64,000 nt of DNA. Origin: Methylobacterium sp. B4. Its GTDB lineage: Bacteria; Pseudomonadota; Alphaproteobacteria; Rhizobiales; Beijerinckiaceae. Shown in pieces: positions 17,416-24,983 of this stretch (the first letter of the stretch is position 1; the number at the start of each line of letters is the position of its first letter). The DNA lies in assembly GCF_003201865.1 (NCBI RefSeq), contig NZ_QJJJ01000002.1, positions 348,616 to 412,615 of the forward strand, written 5' to 3'. The translations under genes were made by a program, and so were the position numbers. The notes below the pieces were generated by a model that was given only the letters and a program-made list of their open reading frames with translations, was not told the origin of the DNA and searched no databases.

Positions 17416-18078
17416 ATGCCGATCGCATTCCCTCGCCGCCTCGCCCTCGCCGCCGCGCTCGGCCTCGCCGCTGCCGGCCCGGCCTCCGCCCACCCCCATG
17501 TCTGGGTGACGGCCAAGGCCGAGGTCGCCTACGAGGCCGGCCGCGTCGCCGGCATCCGTCACACGTGGAGCTTCGACGCCGCCTACTCGTCCTTCGTGAC
17601 GCAGGGCCTCGATACCAACGGCGACGGCAAGCTCTCGCCGGAGGAGTTGCAGGGGCTCGCCAACGAGAACACCGGCAACCTCGCCGAGTTCGCCTATTTC
17701 ACGAAGCTCAAGGTCGCGGGGAAGGAACAGGCCTTCGCCGAGCCGCGCGATGCCCGCATGGCCATGGAGGGCGACCGGCTCACCCTGAACTTCCTGCTGC
17801 CGCTCAAGGTGCCGACCGCGCAGGGGCGCGGCGTGGCGGCGCTGGAAGTCTACGATCCGACCTACTTTGTTTCTTTCAGCCTCGCCGAGGGCGCCGACGC
17901 GGTGCGCCTGCCCGGCGCGGCGCCCGGCTGCACCACCACGGTGACGCGGGCCAAGAACGCCGAGCCCGCGGTGGCGCAGGCCGGCCAGTCGATGACCGAG
18001 GCGATGTTCGAGGCGTTGACCGCCGCCTCGAATTACGGCGAGCAATTCGCCAACCGGGCCATCGTCGCATGTCCCTGA
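17416..18078 (+). CDS. DUF1007 family periplasmic protein
   Basis: A 220-residue exported protein: signal peptide ending in PASAHPHVWV, the signature beginning of mature DUF1007 proteins with a His-Pro-His metal-binding-like start. An EF-hand-like loop (DTNGDGKLSPEE) follows at about residue 60. DUF1007 genes are regularly paired with a NiCoT-family nickel/cobalt transporter, as here, where the next gene starts inside this one (10-base overlap). A periplasmic metal-binding role in nickel or cobalt handling is inferred from the pairing. Confidence 0.85.
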   Translation: MPIAFPRRLALAAALGLAAAGPASAHPHVWVTAKAEVAYEAGRVAGIRHTWSFDAAYSSFVTQGLDTNGDGKLSPEELQGLANENTGNLAEFAYFTKLKVAGKEQAFAEPRDARMAMEGDRLTLNFLLPLKVPTAQGRGVAALEVYDPTYFVSFSLAEGADAVRLPGAAPGCTTTVTRAKNAEPAVAQAGQSMTEAMFEALTAASNYGEQFANRAIVACP

Positions 18079-19109
18079 GCGCGGCCCCGACATCCTCTCC
18101 GGCCGGCGGCCTCGATTCCAAGGGCACCCCTTCGCGCCGGCTACCGCTCAAGGCCGCGCTCGCCGCCGGGGCGGTGCTGGCCGCCGCCGCCCTCCTCGCT
18201 CTCGTCGCCTGGACGCTCGGCCCCAGCCTCGCCGCGCCGCCGCCCCGGTCTCCCTTCGGCATCGGCTTCCGCGAGGCCGCACCGGCCGCGACGGGGATCG
18301 GCGGCTGGCTGCTCTCCGTCCAGTCCAACTTTTCGCGCGCGCTCCAGGGCGCGGTCTCGGCACTGAAGGCCGGGGGCAGCTGGATGCCGCTGGTGCTGAT
18401 GGGCTTCGCTTACGGCGTATTCCACGCCGCCGGTCCCGGCCACGGCAAGGCGGTGATCGCCGGCTACATCGTGGCGGGCGAGCGCACCCTTCGGCGTGGC
18501 TTCTCCCTGAGCGCGGCGGCGGCCCTGCTCCAGGCCTGCGTAGCGATCGCCATCGTCCTTCTCGGCGTCCTCGTCCTCAAGGCGACCGCCGCGGGCATGA
18601 CCCGCGCCGGCACCCTGATCGAGACCGTGAGCTTCGCCCTCGTCGCGGGGCTCGGCGCCGCCGTCACCTGGCGCAAGGCCGCCCGGCTCGCCGACTTGGC
18701 CGTCGGCGCCCCGGCGGCGGCCTGCGGTCCCGGCTGCGGCCATGCCGGTCTCACCGATGCCACCGCTCTCGACCGGCTCGACGGCTGGCGCGAGCGCCTG
18801 GGCGTCGTCCTTGCCGCCGGTTCGCGCCCCTGCGCCGGGGCGGTGCTGATCCTCGTCTTCTGCGCCGCGCAGGGAATGCTCGCCGCCGGCATCGCCGCGA
18901 CCTTCGCCATGGCCCTCGGCACCGCGCTGACCACCGGCGCACTCGCGAGCCTCGCCGTCTTCGCCAAGACGCTGGCCCTGCGTCTCGCGGGCGGGCGGGG
19001 ACGGGCCGGCGTCCTCGCCCTCGGCACCCTCGAACTCCTGGCCGGAGCCTTCGTGCTCGTGCTGGGGCTGGCGATGCTCTCGGGGCTGGCGACCGGCATC
19101 GGGGGCTGA
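18069..19109 (+). CDS. NiCoT/RcnA-type nickel-cobalt transporter
   Basis: A 346-residue polytopic membrane protein with at least six hydrophobic segments. Landmarks are FAYGVFHAAGPGHGKAVIAG (the HX4-6H-type loop of this family) and a Cys/His-containing loop ACGPGCGHAG in the middle, followed by GSRPCAGAVLILVFC, typical of the RcnA/UreH-like branch. Such proteins move Ni2+ or Co2+ across the inner membrane; direction cannot be decided from sequence. It overlaps the DUF1007 gene by 10 bases and is translationally coupled to it. Confidence 0.85.
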   Translation: MSLSAAPTSSPAGGLDSKGTPSRRLPLKAALAAGAVLAAAALLALVAWTLGPSLAAPPPRSPFGIGFREAAPAATGIGGWLLSVQSNFSRALQGAVSALKAGGSWMPLVLMGFAYGVFHAAGPGHGKAVIAGYIVAGERTLRRGFSLSAAAALLQACVAIAIVLLGVLVLKATAAGMTRAGTLIETVSFALVAGLGAAVTWRKAARLADLAVGAPAAACGPGCGHAGLTDATALDRLDGWRERLGVVLAAGSRPCAGAVLILVFCAAQGMLAAGIAATFAMALGTALTTGALASLAVFAKTLALRLAGGRGRAGVLALGTLELLAGAFVLVLGLAMLSGLATGIGG

Positions 19110-19198
19110 CACGCGCCTCGCGCGCGTCCCCTCGCGAACCCCCTCGCCAAGCACCGCGAAGACGTGGCAGGCTGCTCCCGGATCGGGAGGAGCCATTC

Positions 19199-19929
19199 TT
19201 GACCGGACGCGACGCCCTCGGCGCCTTCGAGCCCATCCTGAACTGGCGGTTGCTGAAGGGCTCGCACGCCTTTCCGGGGCCGGACGGCGGCACCTGCATC
19301 AACGAGGCGGCCATGGTCGCGGCGGGTCTGCCCTACCGGGCCATCACCGCGACCGAGGATTGCCCGCCCTGCTTCTCGCGCCCGCTCGCGGCCTACGCGC
19401 TCGGCCTCAACGACGCGATGCCGGAATCCGAGCGGCAGGGGCTGATGGCCTTCGTGCTGCGACTGTCCGGCTCGGCGGACCGGCCAGCGGTCGAGGCGGC
19501 TCGCACCGCCTTCCTCGCTCTCGAGAGCGTGCGCCGCATCCTGCCGCCGCTGCTCGACGCGGCCGGCCTGCCCGCGCTCGCCGCCCGCTGCGAGACCGCG
19601 TCCGATCCAGCCGGCGCGCAGGACACTCTGCGCGCCGCCGAGAGGCAGGGCGGCACCCTGTCCCACGCAGCCGCCGGCCGCCATGCCTGGATCGCGGGCG
19701 CCCGCGCCTCGGCGGTGGCGCGCACCGCCACGGCGGGGCTTCGCGCCTTCAGCGACCCGCGCTGCGCCGCCGAGGTCGCGGAGGGGGCGGCGCCGTTCGC
19801 TGAAGGCACGTGGCGCGAGGCCCTCGCCATTCTCGACGGGCACTCCGGATCGGCCGGCAGGCGCCCGCCATCGATCTGCTCCGCGCCCGCGATCGCCTGG
19901 AGGCGGCGCGCAGCCTCGCTCAGCCGTAG
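19199..19929 (+). pseudogene. Conserved hypothetical protein, frameshifted near the 3' end
   Basis: I do not recognise a named family. The N-terminal region is distinctive: ILNWRLLKGSHAFPGPDGG, then TCINEAAMVAAG and DCPPCFSRP with three cysteines. The frame stays sensible up to AILDG, where a G appears to be missing after 19840. With four G instead of three the protein continues as ALRIGRQAPAIDLLRARDRL and stops at 19929, giving 243 residues. Without it, translation runs on into an Arg-rich tail on top of the convergent phosphatase gene. A sequencing error in a homopolymer is as likely as real mutation. Confidence 0.65.
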
Positions 19930-20543
19930 GCGCGCGGACGCGGCTCGTCGGCGAGATCGACCTCGACCGTCTCGCAATTGGCGAGCCAGTGGCCGGTGAG
20001 GTGGTAGAAGAAGGTGCCGTGGCCGACCACGGCGATGGTCCGTTCCGGGCGCGCCCGCAACCACTCCCGAAAGCCCGCCACGCGCCGGTCGAACAGGTGC
20101 GGCGGCTCGACATGCCAACCCTCCGGGCCGGCCTCGCCTTGCGCGTACCACCACGTCTCCGGCAGGTGATCGACGCGGAAGTCCGGAAACTCCCGGGCGA
20201 GCACCGAGGCGGCCCGGCCGATGTCGCAGCTGCTCTCCTGGCACTCCCGGTGCAGCACCTCCACGAGCAGCGTAGGCTTGGCCGGGTGGTCGGCGAAGAG
20301 GCCTGTCGTGGTCTGGAGCGCCCGGGTCAGCGGCGAGGTGACGACGAGTTCGAACGGGATCGCGCGCAGGGCTGCGCGGGCCTGGGCGACCTGGGCGTGG
20401 CCCTGTTCGGACAGGCGGGCGTCGATATGGCCGGGGTCACGCCCCGTCGCCCTGTGATGCGCGTTGAAGGTCGATTCGCCGTGGCGGATGCAGACGATGC
20501 GCGTGACGGGCTGCGATGAGGCGGGCGAGAAGGAACGGGACAT
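19920..20543 (-). CDS. Histidine phosphatase family protein
   Basis: A 207-residue phosphoglycerate-mutase-like phosphatase. The phospho-histidine motif is IRHGEST; the second histidine is in VVGHGTFFYHLTG; the TSPLTRALQTT segment carries the conserved arginine. Substrate is unknown; members act on sugar phosphates, nucleotides or proteins. The start at 20543 (MSRSFSP) was chosen because upstream codons lack family similarity. Its 3' end overlaps the convergent frameshifted gene by ten bases when that gene is read in the repaired frame. Confidence 0.88.
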   Translation of the reverse strand: MSRSFSPASSQPVTRIVCIRHGESTFNAHHRATGRDPGHIDARLSEQGHAQVAQARAALRAIPFELVVTSPLTRALQTTTGLFADHPAKPTLLVEVLHRECQESSCDIGRAASVLAREFPDFRVDHLPETWWYAQGEAGPEGWHVEPPHLFDRRVAGFREWLRARPERTIAVVGHGTFFYHLTGHWLANCETVEVDLADEPRPRAYG

Positions 20544-20829
20544 GAGCCCGATGTAGGCGGTCCGGGGCGATCGAACAGCGGGTCGCGGCGCCGCGCCTGA
20601 CCCGCGCACCTCTCCTATGAGAGGGACCACCCGCACCGACACCTGCGCACGGATCCGGACGAAGCGTCACCGTGGGCAGCCGAGTGCGCCGCTTTCCGCA
20701 ACGCGGAGCCGCGTCTGGTGCGGAGCGGGGCCGAAGGAGGGCGAAGCGTCCCGTGGCGGCGGAGGCGCTGCCGGTGGAGCTTGGAGGAAGGCCGGCCCCG
20801 GCCGGCGCCCGATCCCAAGGAGGCTCCTC

Positions 20830-23001
20830 ATGCTCGCGATCCGTCCATCCTCCCACCGAACCGTTCCGCCCTCGGCCCCGGGCCTGCCGCGCAACCTCCT
20901 GATCGGCCCGGTGATCGCCGTGCTCCTGGCGCTGCTCGCGGGCCTCCAGCCGGCCCGCGCCGAGGGCAGCGGCACGCTGCTGCTCCGCTCCGAGGGCGCT
21001 GCCCCCGTCGAGGCGCCCCGCCTGCGGGCGGACGCGACGATCACGGTCAGCGGCCCCACTGCGCGGGCGACCATCACCCAGGCCTTCCGCAACACCACGA
21101 GCGAGTGGGTCGAGGGCACCTACCTCTTTCCGCTGCCGGAGGATGCGGCCGTCGATACGATGAAGCTCGTTGTCGGCGACCGGGTCATCGTCGCCGGCAT
21201 CCGCGAGCGGCAGGCCGCCCGCCGCGCCTACGAGGCCGCCAAGGCGGAGGGCAAGGCCGCGGCGCTGACCGAGCAACAGCGACCCAACCTGTTCACCAAC
21301 GCGGTCGCCAATATCGGCCCCGGCGAGACCGTGCTGGTGCAGATCGAATACCAGCAGCCGGTCCGGCAATCGGCCGGCACCTATTCCTTACACCTGCCGA
21401 CCGTCGCGGCCCCGCGCTACAGCCCGGCCCCGCCGGCCCTGACGCTTGCCGTCGAGCGGTCGACCGCCGAGACCGGCTCGGACCCCGTACCGGATCGCGA
21501 CAAGATCGCCGCACCCGTGCTCGATCCGGCCCGCCACGGCCCGGTCAACCCGCTCACGCTGTCCATCGAGCTCAAGGCTGGCTTCCCGCTGGGCGCCGTG
21601 CGCAGTGCCACCCACGCCATCCGCGTCGAGGAGCCGTCGCAGGCCGAGCGCCGCATCACCCTTGCCGACGGCGCCACCGCGGCCGACCGGGATTTCGAGC
21701 TCACCTGGACGGCGATGCCCGGCGTCGCGCCCGCATTGGGCCTGTTCCGCGAGCGGGTCGCCGAAGGGGAGGCGGTGCTGGCGCTCGTGACGCCGCCGCA
21801 GGCGGCTGCCGCCGTGCGGATGCCTCGCGACGTGGTCTTCGTGATCGACAATTCGGGCTCCATGGGCGGCGCCTCGATGCGGCAGGCCAAGGCGAGCCTG
21901 CTCATCGGCCTCGACCGATTGGGCGCGGGCGACCGCTTCAACGTGATCCGCTTCGATCACAGCTTCGACACGCTGTTCTCCGATCTGGTGCCCGCCGAGG
22001 AGCGCTATCTCGCTCGCGCCAAGAGCTTCGTGGCGGGGCTGGAGGCGAGCGGCGGCACGGAGATGCTGGCGCCGCTCAAGGCCGCCCTGCGGGACGCGAC
22101 GCCGGAGGAGACGGGGCGCCTGCGTCAGATCGTGTTCCTCACCGACGGTGCCATCGGCAACGAGGCGCAGATCTTCTCGGCCATCGCGACGGAGCGCGGG
22201 CGCTCGCGACTGTTCATGGTGGGCATCGGCTCGGCCCCGAACGGCTACCTGATGAGCCATGCCGCGGAGCTCGGCCGCGGCAGCTTCACCCAGATCGGCT
22301 CGCCCGATCAGGTGAGCGAGCGGATGCGCGCGCTGCTGCTGAAGCTGGAAAGCCCGGCCGTCACCGACCTGACCGCGACCTTCTCCGAGCCCGGCGTCGA
22401 TGCGACGCCCGCCCGCCTGCCCGACCTCTACCACGGCGAGCCGCTCACTCTCTCGGCCCGGATGAGTCAGGCCCGCGGCACCCTGACCCTCACCGGGCGG
22501 ATCGGCGACCAGCCCTGGCGGACGGTGCTCTCCCTCGAAGCGGCGCAGGACGGGGCCGGCATCGGCAAGCTCTGGGCGCGGGCGAAGATCGCCGAGGCCG
22601 AGACGGCGCGCCTGACCGGCCGGCTCACGGCCGAGGCCGCCGACGCGGCGATCCTGAGGCTCGCCCTCGACCACGGGCTGACGACGCGCCTGACCTCCCT
22701 GGTGGCGATCGATGCCACGCCGCGCCGCCCGGACGGGGCCCGGCTCGTCAGCACCGATCTTCCGCTCAACCTGCCGGCCGGCTGGGACTTTGCCGGCGTA
22801 TTCGGCGAGGGGGAGGCTCAGCCGCTTCCCGCGCCGCCGCGCCAGCGCCGCGCCGCGAGCCCGGCGACCCAACTGGCCGCCGCCGCCCCTGTCGCCTTGC
22901 CGCAGACCGCGACGGATTTCGAGATCCGCGCTTGGCTCGGGGCGCTGCTGCTGGCGCTCGGCCTTCTCCTCTCCCTCCACCACCGTCGGGTCGCGGCGTG
23001 A
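20830..23001 (+). CDS. Sortase-target VIT/vWA surface protein (TIGR03788 type)
   Basis: A 723-residue exported protein. After a signal peptide (LIGPVIAVLLALLAGLQPARA) comes a VIT domain (about residues 40-160) and a von Willebrand A domain with the MIDAS motif DNSGSMGG at Asp340. The C-terminus has a sortase-type sorting signal: LPQTA at residues 690-694, then a hydrophobic helix (AWLGALLLALGLLLSL) and basic HHRR. This is the architecture of the 'marine proteobacterial sortase target protein' family. An AAGGAGGC ribosome-binding site precedes the ATG. The sortase gene starts within its stop codon, so the pair is coupled. Confidence 0.92.
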   Translation: MLAIRPSSHRTVPPSAPGLPRNLLIGPVIAVLLALLAGLQPARAEGSGTLLLRSEGAAPVEAPRLRADATITVSGPTARATITQAFRNTTSEWVEGTYLFPLPEDAAVDTMKLVVGDRVIVAGIRERQAARRAYEAAKAEGKAAALTEQQRPNLFTNAVANIGPGETVLVQIEYQQPVRQSAGTYSLHLPTVAAPRYSPAPPALTLAVERSTAETGSDPVPDRDKIAAPVLDPARHGPVNPLTLSIELKAGFPLGAVRSATHAIRVEEPSQAERRITLADGATAADRDFELTWTAMPGVAPALGLFRERVAEGEAVLALVTPPQAAAAVRMPRDVVFVIDNSGSMGGASMRQAKASLLIGLDRLGAGDRFNVIRFDHSFDTLFSDLVPAEERYLARAKSFVAGLEASGGTEMLAPLKAALRDATPEETGRLRQIVFLTDGAIGNEAQIFSAIATERGRSRLFMVGIGSAPNGYLMSHAAELGRGSFTQIGSPDQVSERMRALLLKLESPAVTDLTATFSEPGVDATPARLPDLYHGEPLTLSARMSQARGTLTLTGRIGDQPWRTVLSLEAAQDGAGIGKLWARAKIAEAETARLTGRLTAEAADAAILRLALDHGLTTRLTSLVAIDATPRRPDGARLVSTDLPLNLPAGWDFAGVFGEGEAQPLPAPPRQRRAASPATQLAAAAPVALPQTATDFEIRAWLGALLLALGLLLSLHHRRVAA

Positions 23002-23657
23002 GCGGGAGCACGAATCGGGGCGCCGCGCCGCGGCGCGCCGGCCGGAGGGGCCTCGCCGCTCTTCCAGTCTCCTTGCCGGTCTCCTTGCCGGTCCCCCTGT
23101 CGGCCCTCCTGCTGGTCGCGGTAGGCTTCGTCCTGCTGGCGCAGGCCGCCTGGATTCCGGCCAAGGCCGCCCTGGCGCAGGTGCTCCTGGAGCGCGCCTT
23201 CGTCAGCACCCTGGCCGAGGGCGCATCGATGCGTCCCTGGCCCTGGGCCGACACGATTCCGGTCGCCCGCATCGGCTTCCCGCGGCTCGGCGAGCGCTAC
23301 GTGGTGCTCGCCGGATCGAGCGGGCAGGCTCTGGCCTTCGGGCCCGGCCATGTCGAGGGCACGCCGGAGGCGGGCGAGCCGGGAACGGCGGTCTACGCCG
23401 CCCACCGCGACACGCAGTTCCGCAGCCTCGGCCGGCTCGCGGTCGGGGACGCGATCACGGTGGAGCGCCGCGACGGCCGCAGCCTTCGCTTCCGCGTCAC
23501 CGGACGCCGAGTCGTGCGCTGGGACGCCTCCGGCCTCGACCCGCAGGCGCCGGGCCGCCACCTCGTCCTCGCCACCTGCTGGCCGCTCGACGCGGTGACG
23601 CCGGGACCGGAGCGGCTGCTGGTGGAGGCGGTGCTCGACGAAACCGCCGAGCCTTGA
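22998..23657 (+). CDS. Class GN sortase
   Basis: A 219-residue membrane-anchored cysteine transpeptidase of the Gram-negative class GN. One N-terminal transmembrane segment (LSALLLVAVGFVLLAQAAW) precedes the sortase barrel. The catalytic triad is visible: His136 in YAAHRDTQF, Cys194 in LATCWPLD and Arg206 in GPERLLVE. Codons before the helix contain a short repeat coding SLPVSLPV. GTG start overlapping the target gene's TGA. It presumably cleaves the LPQTA signal of that protein, fixing it at the periplasmic face or cell envelope. Confidence 0.93.
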   Translation: MSGSTNRGAAPRRAGRRGLAALPVSLPVSLPVPLSALLLVAVGFVLLAQAAWIPAKAALAQVLLERAFVSTLAEGASMRPWPWADTIPVARIGFPRLGERYVVLAGSSGQALAFGPGHVEGTPEAGEPGTAVYAAHRDTQFRSLGRLAVGDAITVERRDGRSLRFRVTGRRVVRWDASGLDPQAPGRHLVLATCWPLDAVTPGPERLLVEAVLDETAEP

Positions 23658-23708
23658 CGCCTCCCTCGCTTGTGCGGTTGTGTGCGGATCCGTCCGGAAC
23701 CGCACGCG

Positions 23709-24509
23709 ATGTCGCTGATCGAGACCGATCACCCCGAGACCGAGCTGCCCGCCGGGCAGAGCCGCGCCATCGCGGACGCCGTGCGCGAGGCCCTCGCCCG
23801 CCGCCGGATGTCGCGGCAGGCGCTTGCGGACGCGGCCCGCATTAGCATCTCGACCCTCGAGAAGGCGCTCTCCGGTCGCCGGCCCTTCACCCTGGCCACC
23901 ACCCTGCGCCTGGAAGAGGCGCTGGGCCTTCCCCTGAGGATGCAGGCCCCCGCGCCGCCGGTCGCAGCCCCGGAGAAGGCCCGCCACGCGCCGGAGGAGT
24001 TCGGCTCCTACACCCGCGAGGCGGTCGCCTTCCTGACCGGGCGCTACCTGACGCTGCGCCCCTCCTTCGGGCAGGCGGGAGCGATCTTCGCCTACCGCAC
24101 CGAGATCGCCTGGGATGCCGAGAGCGCCCGGCTCGTCTTCCGGGAGGCGGAGCGGCTCGACGCGCCGTTCGCGCAATCCGGCACCGTCTCGGTGCCGAAC
24201 CAATCGGGCCAGATCTATCTCGTCACCAACTTCCAGGGGCAGTACCGGCTCGCCGTGCTCGGTCGCCCGACGATCCAGGGCGAGATGTTCGGCATCCTGA
24301 CGACCCTGTTCTCCGGCCGCGGCACGCAGCTTACCCCGGCGGCGACCCCGCTCGCCCTGGTGCCGGAGCGCGGGGCGCTGGCCGAGACCGCGGAGTACGG
24401 GCGCATCACCGCCGGCATGGCCTGCGAGCCGGCCTACCGGCGCCTTCTCGACCGGGTGCGCGAGGATGTGTTCGCGGTGTTTCCCGGCTGCGGGGAGGGG
24501 ACGGCCTGA
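23709..24509 (+). CDS. XRE-family transcriptional regulator
   Basis: A 266-residue protein. Residues 20-75 form a helix-turn-helix of the XRE/Cro type (MSRQALADAARISISTLEKA followed by LSGRRPF). The remaining 170 residues form a separate domain (FGSYTREAVAFLTGRYLTLR and YLVTNFQGQYRLAVLG landmarks) not assigned to a known ligand-binding family. ATG 23709 fits the start of the conserved region. It lies 51 bases after the sortase gene in the same direction; whether it controls that pair is unknown. Confidence 0.78.
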   Translation: MSLIETDHPETELPAGQSRAIADAVREALARRRMSRQALADAARISISTLEKALSGRRPFTLATTLRLEEALGLPLRMQAPAPPVAAPEKARHAPEEFGSYTREAVAFLTGRYLTLRPSFGQAGAIFAYRTEIAWDAESARLVFREAERLDAPFAQSGTVSVPNQSGQIYLVTNFQGQYRLAVLGRPTIQGEMFGILTTLFSGRGTQLTPAATPLALVPERGALAETAEYGRITAGMACEPAYRRLLDRVREDVFAVFPGCGEGTA

Positions 24510-24513
24510 GCCG

Positions 24514-24834
24514 TCACGCGGTGCTCGACAGCTTCATCAGCACGAGCCCGCTGACGATCAGCAGGGCCGCCAGGATGCGGGTGGCGTTCATCGCCTCGCC
24601 CAGGAACGCGATGCCGACGATGAAGGCGCCGACGGCACCGATGCCGGTCCAGATCGTGTAGGCGGTGCCGAGGGGCAGGCTGCGCATCGCCCAGGCGAGG
24701 CAGGCGAAGCTCAAGCCCATGGTGACGAGGGTGACCACGCTGGGCCAGAGGCGCGAGAACCCCTCCGACTGCTTCATCGAGAAGGCCCAGACGACCTCCA
24801 GCAAACCGGCGACGACGAGAACGATCCAGGCCAC
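24514..24834 (-). CDS. SMR-family efflux protein (SugE/Gdx type)
   Basis: A 106-residue protein with four transmembrane helices. The first helix has AGLLEVVWAFSMKQSEG with the conserved Glu13 that couples proton and substrate; later landmarks are LPLGTAYTIWTGIGAVGAF, diagnostic of the SugE/guanidinium exporter subgroup. GTG start. Members export guanidinium or quaternary ammonium compounds as dual-topology homodimers. No ykkC/guanidine riboswitch could be recognised in the 149 bases upstream. Confidence 0.9.
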   Translation of the reverse strand: MAWIVLVVAGLLEVVWAFSMKQSEGFSRLWPSVVTLVTMGLSFACLAWAMRSLPLGTAYTIWTGIGAVGAFIVGIAFLGEAMNATRILAALLIVSGLVLMKLSSTA

Positions 24835-24983
24835 GGCAACCTCATGGGGCGCATGAGCCGGGCCGTCCCGGACTTGGACCCCATCGCGAAGAATGGACGA
24901 CGGGGGAGGACGTTGCCTCGCGCGAGGTGAGCTAAAGTCCGCAGCGCCGGAGTCACGTGTGATCCCGCACAAGAGCGGCTCGG

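Noticed and set aside
23065..23105. Short tandem repeat coding SLPVSLPV at the start of the sortase gene
   Set aside because: Two to three imperfect copies only, in a membrane-leader region where such repetition is common.
24835..24983. Guanidine riboswitch upstream of the SMR gene
   Set aside because: The conserved ykkC-type ACGR-containing loops could not be found in this 149-base gap.
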